Positions 54,582-62,462 of a stretch of DNA of 64,000 nucleotides are shown here, piece after piece. The notes beneath the pieces are model-generated. The model saw nothing but the letters and a program-made list of their open reading frames with translations. It did not search any database and was not told the DNA's origin. Location: assembly GCF_004005475.1 (NCBI RefSeq), contig NZ_RZTZ01000014.1, forward strand, positions 62,001 to 126,000, given 5' to 3'. This DNA is from Niallia taxi. GTDB lineage: Bacteria; Bacillota; Bacilli; Bacillales; Cytobacillaceae. The first letter of the stretch is position 1. Each line of letters starts with the position of its first letter. The position numbers and the translations under genes are program-made.

Positions 54582-56901
54582 GTTTGTCTAACTCCTTTTT
54601 GCTTCTCCAAATTTCTTCGGGAATCAACGGCAGTCGTGTTAACTCTACCTCTGCTGCTAGTGATAATGCATTAGCCAAGGCGGCAGGTATTCCAATAAGC
54701 CCATGCTCGCCAGCACCTCTCGCACCATATGGAGCTTCTAAATGAGGTGTTTTGACAAAGTCAGCGATGTATTCAGGATGTTCTCCAAATCGAATCGGTC
54801 GATATGTCCGCAGCTGATGATTAAGGACTTTTCCGTTTTCATCAAAGTAAAAACCCTCCCTTGCAGCCCATGACAGCCCCATGCTCATTGCTCCTTTTAC
54901 TTGTCCTACTGCTGCCTTATAATTCAATATTTCGCCAATATCCATAACAGTTATGGCCTTTCTTATCCTGTACGTAAAATCTTTCGTATTGTAATCAACC
55001 TCTATCCCATGTGCCCCAACAGCCCATTCAGGGCCTGGATTACCTTCACCTGTTTCCGGGTCAAGATTAGTTAAGCCTCTCAGTATATATTTGCCTCTTG
55101 CAACAATCTGCCCGCCGATTGCGGTCCCGTTCGGATACACATAACCATAAACAATCTCCTTAAATGGCAAAAAGGTAGCAGGATCATCACGTAAATACAC
55201 CCGCTTATAGCCAACCTCAAGATCATCAACAGGGACCCGCATCACAGTAGAACCAAGGGACTTTATCTGGTTAATGGCATCATCTGCAGCAGCAAGCACA
55301 GCTCTTCCCGCCATTAATGTTCCCCTGCTCGCGACTGTCTTCCAGTGCTCTGGCTCTGTTTGTGTATCCACTGTCATGCGTACATGAATATCCTTAATAT
55401 CCATTTTCAGCTTTTCAGCTAGTATTTGCGCAAGCACAGTTTTTGTACCAGTTCCAATTTCGACCAAACCAGACATAAGGTTGATGCTGCCATCAGAATT
55501 AAATGTTAGCACAACACCTGAACCGGCATCTGGACCAATCGTTGAATTCTTCCAGCTGCAGCTGACGCCTTTTACTCTTAGAACATGCTCTCCAATTCTT
55601 TTGACCATTCCCTTTTCCCAGTCAAACAACGGCCTCAGCTTGTTTATACATGCTTCCACATTGCCAACATTGCTTTTATTTAATACAACTCTTGTCGGTG
55701 TTTGGTCACCTGGATGGATTGCATTTATTTGTCTAAAATGAAGTGGGTCCATATTCAGTTTTTTTGCCATCATATCCATCGTTCGTTCAAAGGCAAAATG
55801 AACCTCTCCATGGCTGAAGCCGCGAAATGGGGCTGCATATGGATGATTCGTGTATACGCATAAGCTGTCGCAAAATAAATTTTCTAATTTATACGGTCCT
55901 GTGCAGTCAACTGCTCCTGCTGTAGTCAAATGCGGAGATTTATCTGCATATGCACCTCCATCAAAAATATATTCCAGCTCAGCAGCCGTTAATTTGCCGT
56001 CGGAGGAACAACCAAGCTTAACGTTTGCATGTAGACCGATATGGACTGGTGACACAAGGAGGTCGTCTTCTCTTGTATTGACTATTTTTACAAGCCTTCC
56101 ACCAACTGCCTTGCTTGCAAGATAAGCAAATATCTCTAGCTGTACAGAAGCTTTGCCGCCATAGCCTCCACCAACAAACGGTGTTTTGACAATGATCTTG
56201 CCTGTAGGAATATGAAAGTCTCTGCTCAGAATTTTTTTCACCATATATGGTGCCTGTGAGCTTGTTGTTATCAGCACCTCCCCGTCAGGCATTATTTCAC
56301 AAGTAGCACTTCTTGTTTCCATTGCAGTATGGTCTGCTATTGGCAGAAAGAACGCTGCGTCCATAATCACAGCAGATTCTGACCAGCCTTTTTCCATATT
56401 ACCTTTACGGATCTTAGTTTTGTTGATGATATTTGTGCCTGTTATCGGATAAATTCCTGGGTCCTTAGCATATTCATTTATCCGCTCATGTAATAAAGGA
56501 GCATCCTTTTGCATTGCCTGTATTGGTGAGTTAACGACAGGCAGCACCTCATACTCTATTACAAGCAGCTCTTCAGCAGTTTGGGCAGCATCATTAGAAT
56601 CAGCAACAATCAGTGCAACTATCTCACCAATGTAGCGGACCTTTGTATGTGCTATAGGGGGTCTATCCCGAACCTCCTCCCCAACATATGGCAAGCCTTT
56701 GCCAAGGACTACTGCCCGCACTCCTTTGTGCTGCAGTGCTTTTGTTTCATCAATCCGAAGAATATTTGCATGTGCATGCTTGCTTTTAACAAGCCTCACA
56801 AATAACGCTTCTCCTGTAGTCGTATCAGCAGTATAGTGGGCATAGCCTGTTACCTTGCTTTTTGACTCCTTCCGCACAACGCTTTTCCCAATAATATGCA
56901 A
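54571..56901 (-). CDS. Xanthine dehydrogenase-type molybdopterin large subunit
   Basis: A 776-residue molybdopterin-cytosine-dinucleotide subunit of the xanthine oxidase family (PucD-like). Conserved parts are TPFVGGGYGGKASVQ, AAPFRGFSHGEVHFAFE and the catalytic-glutamate loop GARGAGEHGLIG near the C-terminus. The frame opens at 56928, but TTG at 56901 follows GGAGGAGG by nine bases and gives the expected start. It is the first gene of the three-gene operon. No XdhC-type maturation gene, nucleobase transporter or PucR regulator is adjacent, so purine versus other heterocycle substrates stays open. Confidence 0.9.
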   Translation of the reverse strand: MHIIGKSVVRKESKSKVTGYAHYTADTTTGEALFVRLVKSKHAHANILRIDETKALQHKGVRAVVLGKGLPYVGEEVRDRPPIAHTKVRYIGEIVALIVADSNDAAQTAEELLVIEYEVLPVVNSPIQAMQKDAPLLHERINEYAKDPGIYPITGTNIINKTKIRKGNMEKGWSESAVIMDAAFFLPIADHTAMETRSATCEIMPDGEVLITTSSQAPYMVKKILSRDFHIPTGKIIVKTPFVGGGYGGKASVQLEIFAYLASKAVGGRLVKIVNTREDDLLVSPVHIGLHANVKLGCSSDGKLTAAELEYIFDGGAYADKSPHLTTAGAVDCTGPYKLENLFCDSLCVYTNHPYAAPFRGFSHGEVHFAFERTMDMMAKKLNMDPLHFRQINAIHPGDQTPTRVVLNKSNVGNVEACINKLRPLFDWEKGMVKRIGEHVLRVKGVSCSWKNSTIGPDAGSGVVLTFNSDGSINLMSGLVEIGTGTKTVLAQILAEKLKMDIKDIHVRMTVDTQTEPEHWKTVASRGTLMAGRAVLAAADDAINQIKSLGSTVMRVPVDDLEVGYKRVYLRDDPATFLPFKEIVYGYVYPNGTAIGGQIVARGKYILRGLTNLDPETGEGNPGPEWAVGAHGIEVDYNTKDFTYRIRKAITVMDIGEILNYKAAVGQVKGAMSMGLSWAAREGFYFDENGKVLNHQLRTYRPIRFGEHPEYIADFVKTPHLEAPYGARGAGEHGLIGIPAALANALSLAAEVELTRLPLIPEEIWRSKKELDKHDL

Positions 56902-57035
56902 GTACAAAAACCTCCTCCGAGAAAACAATATAATCCGAAATTCGTTGTTCTAGTCTTTTATGTATATGAACAATATCCTAAAAAAATTAATGCAAAAGCC
57001 AATGATTTTTAGTCATCCAGCCTATCAGTGGTTAA

Positions 57036-57064
57036 TATTGACGTTCATGTGATTTTGCTATAAT
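57036..57064 (+). promoter_or_regulatory. Promoter of queF
   Basis: A perfect -10 TATAAT at 57059-57064 has TATTGA at 57036-57041 as a -35 with a 17-base spacer (a TTGACG two bases downstream gives 15). It lies about 30 bp before the riboswitch aptamer. Confidence 0.65.
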
Positions 57065-57096
57065 ATATGGCTGTACATGATAGCTTAACAAAGCTA

Positions 57097-57182
57097 AGAG
57101 GTTCATAGCAGATACCCTCTATAAAAAACTATGGATACAGGTGAACAACTGCCATGTCCATAAATCAGGATGTGGCTTTTTA
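57097..57182 (+). promoter_or_regulatory. PreQ1-I riboswitch with intrinsic terminator
   Basis: The aptamer has the class I hallmark AGAGGTTC (57097-57104), then TAGC, then ACCCTCTATAAAAAACTA (57114-57131). Stem P1 is AGAGG with CCTCT and the A-rich tail forms the pseudoknot. Downstream, GCCATGTCC (57151-57159) pairs with GGATGTGGC (57168-57176), two G.T pairs included, followed by TTTTT: an intrinsic terminator. TATGGA (57130-57135) can instead pair with TCCATA (57157-57162), a likely antiterminator that overlaps both. Ligand binding should thus shut off queF when preQ1 is plentiful. Confidence 0.92.
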
Positions 57183-57256
57183 TTTTGTAAAAAAACAGCC
57201 ATATCTATAGATTGCTATTCTCATATGTAACGATCAAATGAAATGGAGAGATTAAA

Positions 57257-58024
57257 ATGTCAGGCAGAAAACACGAAGAAGGTCTTGAGGATTTAACATT
57301 GCTCGGGAACCAAGGAACAACCTACCTATATGAGTACAACCCAGAAATATTGGAGTCTGTTGACAACTTGCATGTGAACAGAGATTATTTTGTTAAATTT
57401 AACTGTCCAGAATTTACTAGCTTGTGTCAATAGGGCACACTTCAGTGGAGACACTGTTGCTTAAACCTCGTGAACTCAGGGAAGGAAGGAAATTCTAATC
57501 CTGAGCCAAGCCTCTAACAATTAGAGGAAGGTGCAGAGACTATCGAAACCATGCAGATTAAGAATCGGGTAAAAGTACTAGTTTGCAGAAGGGAGTAGAG
57601 TACATCCATACTATTGGGTGGAAGCGCGAGGATGCTTATATTCGACCGAAAGAATATATGTATATGATATAGTCCACCTGCAAATATTGCAGTGCCAATT
57701 ACTGGACAACCGGATTTTGCTACAATGTACATCAGCTATATTCCGGACAAGAAAATCGTTGAAAGTAAATCTTTGAAGCTATACTTGTTTAGCTTCCGTA
57801 ATCACGGTGACTTCCACGAAGATTGTGTGAATATCATCATGAACGATCTTATTAAATTATTAGATCCTAGATATGTCGAAGTATGGGGTAAATTCACACC
57901 AAGAGGCGGCCTATCAATCGATCCTTATTGCAATTACGGGAAGCCGGGAACTAAGTTTGAAGAAATGGCTGCACACCGTCTTATGAACCACGATTTATAT
58001 CCAGAGAAAGTGGACAATAGATAA
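57257..58024 (+). CDS. queF: QueF, NADPH-dependent preQ0 reductase, interrupted by a group I intron
   Basis: QueF reduces the nitrile of preQ0 to the amine preQ1 in queuosine synthesis. Exon 1 is 57257-57427 (57 codons, GGAGAG before the ATG). It ends in FTSLC, whose Cys57 matches the Cys that forms the thioimide with substrate. Exon 2 is 57695-58024 and begins [12 protein letters not shown], with the family's [10 protein letters not shown] motif. Joining them gives a continuous 166-residue protein; B. subtilis QueF has 165. Unspliced, translation meets TAG at 57431. A GTG at 57692 could start a useless exon 2 fragment. Only the 57257-57427 and 57695-58024 parts are coding. Confidence 0.92.
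57428..57694 (+). ncRNA. Group I self-splicing intron in queF
   Basis: A 267-nt intron. Exon TGTGT (57423-57427) pairs with guide GCACA (57435-57439), leaving the last exon T opposite G, the usual u.G splice pair. P2 is CAGTG-GAGA-CACTG (57443-57456). P4 is CTCAGG with CCTGAG (57475-57480, 57500-57505). P6a is CCTCTAA-CAA-TTAGAGG (57511-57527). R is GTGCAGAGACTA (57531) and S is ATGATATAGTCC (57664), forming P7 GACTAT/ATAGTC. P9 is CTGCAA-ATA-TTGCAG (57678-57692). The last base is G. P3 CTTAA/TTAAG is tentative. Bases CC of exon 2 can pair with GG for P10. R and S and stems between suggest subgroup IA. There is no homing endonuclease. Confidence 0.93.
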
Positions 58025-58027
58025 TCG

Positions 58028-58055
58028 TAAAAAGGATGCCTTTTGGCATCCTTTA
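58028..58055. terminator. Terminator of queF
   Basis: AAAGGATGCC pairs with GGCATCCTTT around TTTT, after queF and at the end of the convergent bstA gene. Confidence 0.88.
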
Positions 58056-58580
58056 TTATTTCCAGCCTTTTCGATTACAAAGGCTTGTTATATGGGCAAG
58101 ATGGTGCTTACCATGCCAAGCATAAATGCCAATATTTCTTTTGAGCTCAATACTTCCTGATTCCGGATGAACGAATGTCTTATTTAACTGCTCTTGTGAC
58201 AATGACCGCAGCAAGGAAACAAGACGGGCATGCAAGGAGTCAAGGAGCTGTAAGGAAACTTCTACAGCCATTTGCGAATCAGGCAGGCTAGCCCATTTGT
58301 CCTCAGCGTATGGTTTTATTACTGGAGTTTCTTCTGTTAAAGCAAGCTTAAACCTTGTGTAGGCATTAATATGGCTATCAGCAACATGGTGGACTACCTG
58401 GCGTATCGTCCAGCCTCCATCACGATAAGGAGTATCCAGCTGCTCTTCAGACAATCCAGTCACAGCTTCTCTCAGATTGGCAGGCAATTGTTCTAATTCA
58501 TGTAACCATGAAGCAAGAACATCCTCCGTCAACTCACCCTCCCATTCAAACTCCCCAATTGGGTATCTTAAGTCTTTCAT
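58056..58580 (-). CDS. bstA: Bacillithiol S-transferase BstA (YfiT), DinB fold
   Basis: A 174-residue four-helix metal enzyme of the DinB/YfiT superfamily. The Zn or Ni ligands are His in RQVVHHVADSH and in GIYAWHGKHHLAH. Length and sequence (MKDLRYPIGEF start) match B. subtilis YfiT/BstA, which joins bacillithiol to electrophiles such as monobromobimane or toxins. GGGAGG lies upstream. Presence implies a bacillithiol-using host, as expected for Bacillaceae. Exact substrates unknown. Confidence 0.9.
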   Translation of the reverse strand: MKDLRYPIGEFEWEGELTEDVLASWLHELEQLPANLREAVTGLSEEQLDTPYRDGGWTIRQVVHHVADSHINAYTRFKLALTEETPVIKPYAEDKWASLPDSQMAVEVSLQLLDSLHARLVSLLRSLSQEQLNKTFVHPESGSIELKRNIGIYAWHGKHHLAHITSLCNRKGWK

Positions 58581-58596
58581 TTTCCCGTTCCTCCCT

Positions 58597-59178
58597 TTAT
58601 GTTTGCTTTTCGGTTATATATGTCTTTATACTCGGTGGTTGATATGTATGGAACCTGTCTAGCATGACTGCAGGATTCTCTTCTACAATTGCAATGCTTC
58701 TGTATTTTTCTTGGAGGAATTCAGCATCTGCCATATGATTGATTAGATTGACCAAAGGATCATAATAATGATTCGTATTCAATATACCGCACGGCTTTTG
58801 GTGGAGGCCGAGTTGAGCCCATGTGAAAATTTCAAAAAACTCTTCCATTGTTCCTGCACCGCCAGGCAATGTAATGAAACCATCTGCTAACTCCGTCATT
58901 TTTGCCTTCCGTTCGTGCATCGATTGAACCGTAATCAATTCCGTTAAACCTTTATAAGCAATTTCCTTATTTTCGAGGAATTGCGGAAGAACTCCTGTTA
59001 CTGCTCCTCCATTCTCCAAGACAGCACTAGCAATGCTGCCCATCAATCCTATGCTTGAACCACCATATACTAGCCCAATCTTTCTTCTGGCAAGTTCTTT
59101 CCCCAATTCTCTTGCTGCATCCATATAAATAGGAGAACTGCCTGTGCTTGAACCACAAAAAACGGCTATTCTTTTCAC
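58597..59178 (-). CDS. LOG family protein (TIGR00730, YvdD-like)
   Basis: A 193-residue Rossmann-fold protein with the LOG motif LPGGAGTMEEFFE (104-116) and HERKAKM (88-94), which bind nucleotide monophosphates. Characterised relatives release the base from cytokinin-riboside or purine 5'-monophosphates. The frame opens at 59253, but AAGGGGG stands before GTG 59178, which gives MKRIAVFCGSS, the family start. It is 16 bp upstream of bstA on the same strand, so they may be co-transcribed. True substrate unknown. Confidence 0.88.
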   Translation of the reverse strand: MKRIAVFCGSSTGSSPIYMDAARELGKELARRKIGLVYGGSSIGLMGSIASAVLENGGAVTGVLPQFLENKEIAYKGLTELITVQSMHERKAKMTELADGFITLPGGAGTMEEFFEIFTWAQLGLHQKPCGILNTNHYYDPLVNLINHMADAEFLQEKYRSIAIVEENPAVMLDRFHTYQPPSIKTYITEKQT

Positions 59179-59382
59179 TATAAATCCCCCTTGTAATAAA
59201 TGCCATATATCTCTTCTTTTATTATAAAATGTTCTGCTTCTTTTAGGAACCAAGATTGCTAATTTTACAAAAAACGTTCATTTTTTACATAAAGAAGCTC
59301 CTTCTTACAAAGCCTATAATAGGAATAGAAACTTAATTAACAAGGAGTTCTATTATTTTATTATGAAAAAGGAGTCGTTCAT

Positions 59383-59856
59383 ATGCTCACATTTTTTATA
59401 AGATGCGGCTTGATTCTTTTATCATGGTCGACGATCTTTTTATTGCCGAAAAAATCCTTCCTTAAATTCTTGCCTGTAACGATATTCTCTACTGTCGTCC
59501 TGCTGGTGGAAGACATGATTGGAAGAACCTATAAACTATGGAAGGTAAAGGGCGGAAAAAGAGGTGCGACAAAGAATGCCTTAACCTTTATCTTTGGACC
59601 TTTTTTCGTTGCTAATTTATGGACCTTCCATTTTACGTATGGCCGATTTTGGGTCTATACAATTTTTAATTTATTGTTTGATTTAGTTTTTGCTTATCCG
59701 CTGCATTACTTTTTGGACAAGGTCGGGTTATACAAATTGAAGAAAGTAAAGCCGATTTTTTTGTTTTACACCGCCTTTACTTATTCTATGCTCAACTACG
59801 GTTTTCAACTGTTTCTCGATAAAAATTTTATTATAAAAGAAAAAGACCACAAATAA
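59383..59856 (+). CDS. Multi-pass membrane protein, unknown function
   Basis: A 157-residue protein with four to five hydrophobic segments (FIRCGLILLSWSTIFLL; TIFSTVVLLVEDMIG; FIFGPFFVANLWTFHF; YTIFNLLFDLVFAYPLHYFL; PIFLFYTAFTYSML) and basic loops (KVKGGKRGATKN). AAGGAG precedes the ATG. Its size and helix layout resemble the CBO0543 group in the same window, but I see no diagnostic motif. A strong terminator follows. Confidence 0.65.
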   Translation: MLTFFIRCGLILLSWSTIFLLPKKSFLKFLPVTIFSTVVLLVEDMIGRTYKLWKVKGGKRGATKNALTFIFGPFFVANLWTFHFTYGRFWVYTIFNLLFDLVFAYPLHYFLDKVGLYKLKKVKPIFLFYTAFTYSMLNYGFQLFLDKNFIIKEKDHK

Positions 59857-59892
59857 GCAGCAAGAAGAATTTCACTTGCTGCTTATTTTTAC
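59850..59892. terminator. Bidirectional intrinsic terminator
   Basis: AAATAAGCAGCAAG pairs with CTTGCTGCTTATTT around a ten-base loop, between convergent genes. Confidence 0.88.
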
Positions 59893-59894
59893 GA

Positions 59895-60341
59895 TTAATG
59901 GATTAACGACTTTAAAAAGTCGACATGTTCTCTGTCATTATTTAATACTTGGTGAACTAGATTCATGCTTTCATCATCGAGCTTATCTCTGACAAGCTGC
60001 TCAGACATTTTTATTCCATATAAATTTTCTCCCTTAATCGCATGTTTAATGATGACTTCATCCCCTTTGTCAGGATCAATAATATTGCCAATAAAGGATT
60101 CTGTCTTACCGATTAGCCCCTCACTATCAACTGATTCTCCGCCTAATTTTGAAATTCTCTCGGAAATTAGCTGCGCATTTTTAGTATGATCTGTTAATAT
60201 ATCTGTAAATGACTGCTTTAAGGACATATCCTCTAGATTTTGAATAAAATGTTCATACGAATGTATTCCCATAAATTGACCCTGCAGAAATTTATTTAAA
60301 GTTTTAACTGATTGATCTGTATTCACTTTTTTCACATCCAT
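59895..60341 (-). CDS. DUF2383 (PA2169-like) four-helix-bundle protein
   Basis: A 148-residue ferritin-like helical protein. The first half has repeated H-x-x-x-H/E patterns (GIHSYEHFI, LTDHTKNAQL) that could hold metal, then EVIIKHAIKGENLYGIKM and a final DREHVDFL. It matches DUF2383/PA2169, often linked to stress or spore formation, with no proven activity. The start codon lacks a clear ribosome binding site. Confidence 0.75.
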   Translation of the reverse strand: MDVKKVNTDQSVKTLNKFLQGQFMGIHSYEHFIQNLEDMSLKQSFTDILTDHTKNAQLISERISKLGGESVDSEGLIGKTESFIGNIIDPDKGDEVIIKHAIKGENLYGIKMSEQLVRDKLDDESMNLVHQVLNNDREHVDFLKSLIH

Positions 60342-60504
60342 TTAGAAATTTGAAGTATTAAGAATTTGCCTGTTTACTCTAAAATATAAGCTCTAGTTAG
60401 AATGCTCATTTTCTACTTTTTTCATGCTCTCTGTATTCTTGTCCATTCCCTCTCAAGTAAATCATCATATGATGTTGTATAACTGATGAGCGGAGGTGAG
60501 AGAC

Positions 60505-60612
60505 ATGTCAAGAGGTTATGAAGAAAATGGCGGCGGTTACTCTAACAGCTTTGCATTGATTGTTGTTCTATTTATCCTATTGATTATCGTAGGTGCGTCT
60601 TTCCTATACTAA
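60505..60612 (+). CDS. YjcZ family sporulation peptide
   Basis: A 35-residue peptide with a Gly/Tyr-rich N-terminus (MSRGYEENGGGYSNS) and one hydrophobic helix (ALIVVLFILLIIVGASFLY). It fits the YjcZ/SscA family of tiny sporulation-associated proteins. GGAGGTGAG precedes the ATG. A large terminator follows. Spore-specific expression is expected from the family. Confidence 0.88.
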   Translation: MSRGYEENGGGYSNSFALIVVLFILLIIVGASFLY

Positions 60613-60618
60613 TTTTTT

Positions 60619-60663
60619 AAAGGAAAATGCCCTGGTCTAAATGACCGGGGCATTTTCCTTTTA
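60619..60663. terminator. Strong bidirectional terminator
   Basis: AAGGAAAATGCCC with GGTC pairs with GACC and GGGCATTTTCCTT across one mismatch, with T runs on both sides, between convergent genes. Confidence 0.9.
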
Positions 60664-61332
60664 CATGGAAGATTTCCATTCATCTGTGTGTAATAGCGCT
60701 TGGATGTTTTCATCAAGCTCGCTAAAACCTTGTTCCATCGCATATGCTTTCACCATATTACCGACAGCTGCAAACGAAATCTTGTTAAAATCTCCCAGCT
60801 TCAATACATGCCAATACTTAATAAAGAAGTCAACCGCTAGCTTATTGGGAAAGACTACAGTATTCCAACTGTCCTTCTTTAATAGGATGCGCATTTCCTG
60901 TAAATATTGCTCGTCCACTGCTAGTTTGTGTGTAATAAGAAGCTGATCATCGTCTGAATAATGGTTTCGTTTCTGCTGATCATGACCAAGTAAGATGGCA
61001 GAAGCCTTTCCATATCGTGCAGGCATACAAGGTATCCCCATTTGCTCAAGAAGTTTTCTTGATTTACCTGATACATATTCGATTTGTATGGGATGTTTAA
61101 ATGAATGCTGCTTTTCTGCCATTTGCCGAAAAAAAATGTCCATGCTTGTTGGGTTTAAGAAAATCAATCGATGGCCTTTCATCATTTTCTTCAAATCATC
61201 ATCAGTTAATTGGAGCTCTGTCACTTTTAAAATTGGGAAGGATACTGTCTTGGCACCAATTGCTTGGAAGTAGGACTCCAGCTTGCTGCGCTGTTCTCCT
61301 CCTCTAGCAATGATAATATGTTTATTTATCAT
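60661..61332 (-). CDS. HemD-like uroporphyrinogen-III synthase family protein
   Basis: A 223-residue protein with the two-domain uroporphyrinogen-III synthase pattern: IIIARGGEQRSKLESYFQ at the start, a central YVSGKSRKLLEQMGIP hinge and a C-terminal FPNKLAVDFFI ... FAAVGNMVKAYAMEQG. HemD converts hydroxymethylbilane to uroporphyrinogen III. The family is poorly conserved and no other hem gene lies nearby, so it may be a paralogue with another function. AAGGAG precedes the ATG. Confidence 0.7.
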   Translation of the reverse strand: MINKHIIIARGGEQRSKLESYFQAIGAKTVSFPILKVTELQLTDDDLKKMMKGHRLIFLNPTSMDIFFRQMAEKQHSFKHPIQIEYVSGKSRKLLEQMGIPCMPARYGKASAILLGHDQQKRNHYSDDDQLLITHKLAVDEQYLQEMRILLKKDSWNTVVFPNKLAVDFFIKYWHVLKLGDFNKISFAAVGNMVKAYAMEQGFSELDENIQALLHTDEWKSSM

Positions 61333-61402
61333 GTCGTCTCCTTATAATTAATACTGTTCTATTATATCAAGCCAAGCACAGATTTTAATTACCGAAGCAA
61401 AT

Positions 61403-61434
61403 AAAAAAATCAGCCCTTAAGAGCTGATTTCGTT
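61403..61434 (-). terminator. Intrinsic terminator
   Basis: AAATCAGC pairs with GCTGATTT around eight bases, seven bp after the stop at 61439, with T's on the minus strand. Confidence 0.8.
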
Positions 61435-61438
61435 TCCA

Positions 61439-61819
61439 TTAAGGTGCACGTTTTACCACCTCTACACTATCTACCTTGTCACCAGCAAATGTGATATATA
61501 CTTTATCCCCATTTTTCCATGTTGTTTCCTCTGTCTTATCTAAAACGACAATATCCTTGTCATCATAATTGTTGACTGCTGAAAAATGCTTGCCATCAGG
61601 GGTTTTACTAATAATAGTTGCCGAAATTGTCTGTTTTGCTTCATCATTATCTTCAATAACCTTCCTGTTAGCTTCTGTGATTATTTCAGGTTCTTTATAA
61701 ACTGACTCTGCTGTTGTTTTAGGAGTAGAGTTAGAGGATAAAGTGAGTACAGCTATAATGACTAATGCCGTAGAAATGCCTGCTACTGCGTAATAGGAAC
61801 GATTGCTTTTCAAATTCAT
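61439..61819 (-). CDS. Membrane-anchored small protein, unknown
   Basis: A 126-residue protein with one N-terminal hydrophobic helix (YAVAGISTALVIIAVLTLSS) and an extracellular domain with beta character (ISATIISKTPDGKHFSAV and NGDKVYITFAGDKVDSVEVV), which resembles small OB-like secreted domains such as DUF3221 in pattern. AAGGAG is nine bases before the ATG at 61819; the frame opens at 61897. Family not confirmed. Confidence 0.65.
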   Translation of the reverse strand: MNLKSNRSYYAVAGISTALVIIAVLTLSSNSTPKTTAESVYKEPEIITEANRKVIEDNDEAKQTISATIISKTPDGKHFSAVNNYDDKDIVVLDKTEETTWKNGDKVYITFAGDKVDSVEVVKRAP

Positions 61820-61905
61820 CCTTAAAGACTCCTTTTTGTTCCTTAAATACCCGCTAAGGATTGGACTAAACAGGTTTGGGCATTTTTTGCGGAACAATTG
61901 GAGCC

Positions 61906-62160
61906 TTAATACTTTTCACTGTATTTTTCGTAAAGCATAAGGGATGTATGCGGTAGCCATTTACGCTTTTCAGGGTCTGCATAATATTGCATAAACGCTT
62001 GTTTTTCCTTTTCACTGAACGCTTTTGCAGCTCTGAGGTGCTCGCTGCAAAACCAGTTTACCTTATCTGGCTTATCCCATGCACTAAATGGAAAAAGCTT
62101 ATCAGCACCGCGTACTTTACAAGCAAGACCCTCACATTTTTCTGCCTTTACTATCTCCAT
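61906..62160 (-). CDS. Small cysteine-containing protein, unknown
   Basis: An 84-residue soluble protein with three cysteines (KCEGLACKV and WFCSEHLRAA) and a His near the last, which could bind metal. GGAGGGG overlaps the first codons of the longer frame at 62172, so the ATG at 62160 is preferred. It sits upstream of the 61439-61819 gene on the same strand, 86 bp away. No family recognised. Confidence 0.55.
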   Translation of the reverse strand: MEIVKAEKCEGLACKVRGADKLFPFSAWDKPDKVNWFCSEHLRAAKAFSEKEKQAFMQYYADPEKRKWLPHTSLMLYEKYSEKY

Positions 62161-62359
62161 CAACCCCTCCAATGCAGCTTACTCTTTACCTTGTCTCACT
62201 TAAGAGAATATATGCAGGGAAGGAATTGAACTTGCTGTCACAGCAAAATATTGTTTCATAACCTGTTAATTCTTTTACTAATTTTTCAAGTTTTTTTAAC
62301 AAGTTGTTTATATTCACCGCATAGAATGAAATTAAACTATTTTAGGGCGGGTGATTTAC

Positions 62360-62461
62360 ATGAAGCTTAAAAGCATCATTTGCTTTTTTAAAAGGAATCA
62401 CAAGTATAGCTATTATTCGGACAAATGTGTTAGATGCGGCAAAGAAAAACAGCATTATTGA
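62360..62461 (+). CDS. Tiny DUF1660-like zinc-ribbon peptide
   Basis: A 33-residue basic peptide starting MKLKSIICFFKRNHKYSYYS and holding CVRCG near its end. GGGCGGGTGAT lies before the ATG. The size, basic start and single CxxC recall small DUF1660-type proteins known from phages and Bacillus. One CxxC alone would need a partner cysteine or dimer to bind zinc. Confidence 0.5.
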   Translation: MKLKSIICFFKRNHKYSYYSDKCVRCGKEKQHY

Positions 62462-62462
62462 C

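Larger units (their letters stand above)
56902..57256. other. Divergent control region, XDH operon and queF
   Basis: Holds the queF promoter, the preQ1 riboswitch and its terminator on the plus strand, and the unplaced promoter of the hydroxylase operon on the minus strand. Confidence 0.6.

Noticed and set aside
57428..57694. Reading the queF insert as a frameshifted or decayed gene segment, or as an insertion sequence
   Set aside because: There are no terminal repeats, transposase or target duplication, while group I core elements and an exact restoration of QueF are present.
57514..57732. Minus-strand frame of 72 codons across the queF insert
   Set aside because: It is a shadow of the intron and exon 2. 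No ribosome binding site fits, and the plus-strand intron folding explains the sequence.
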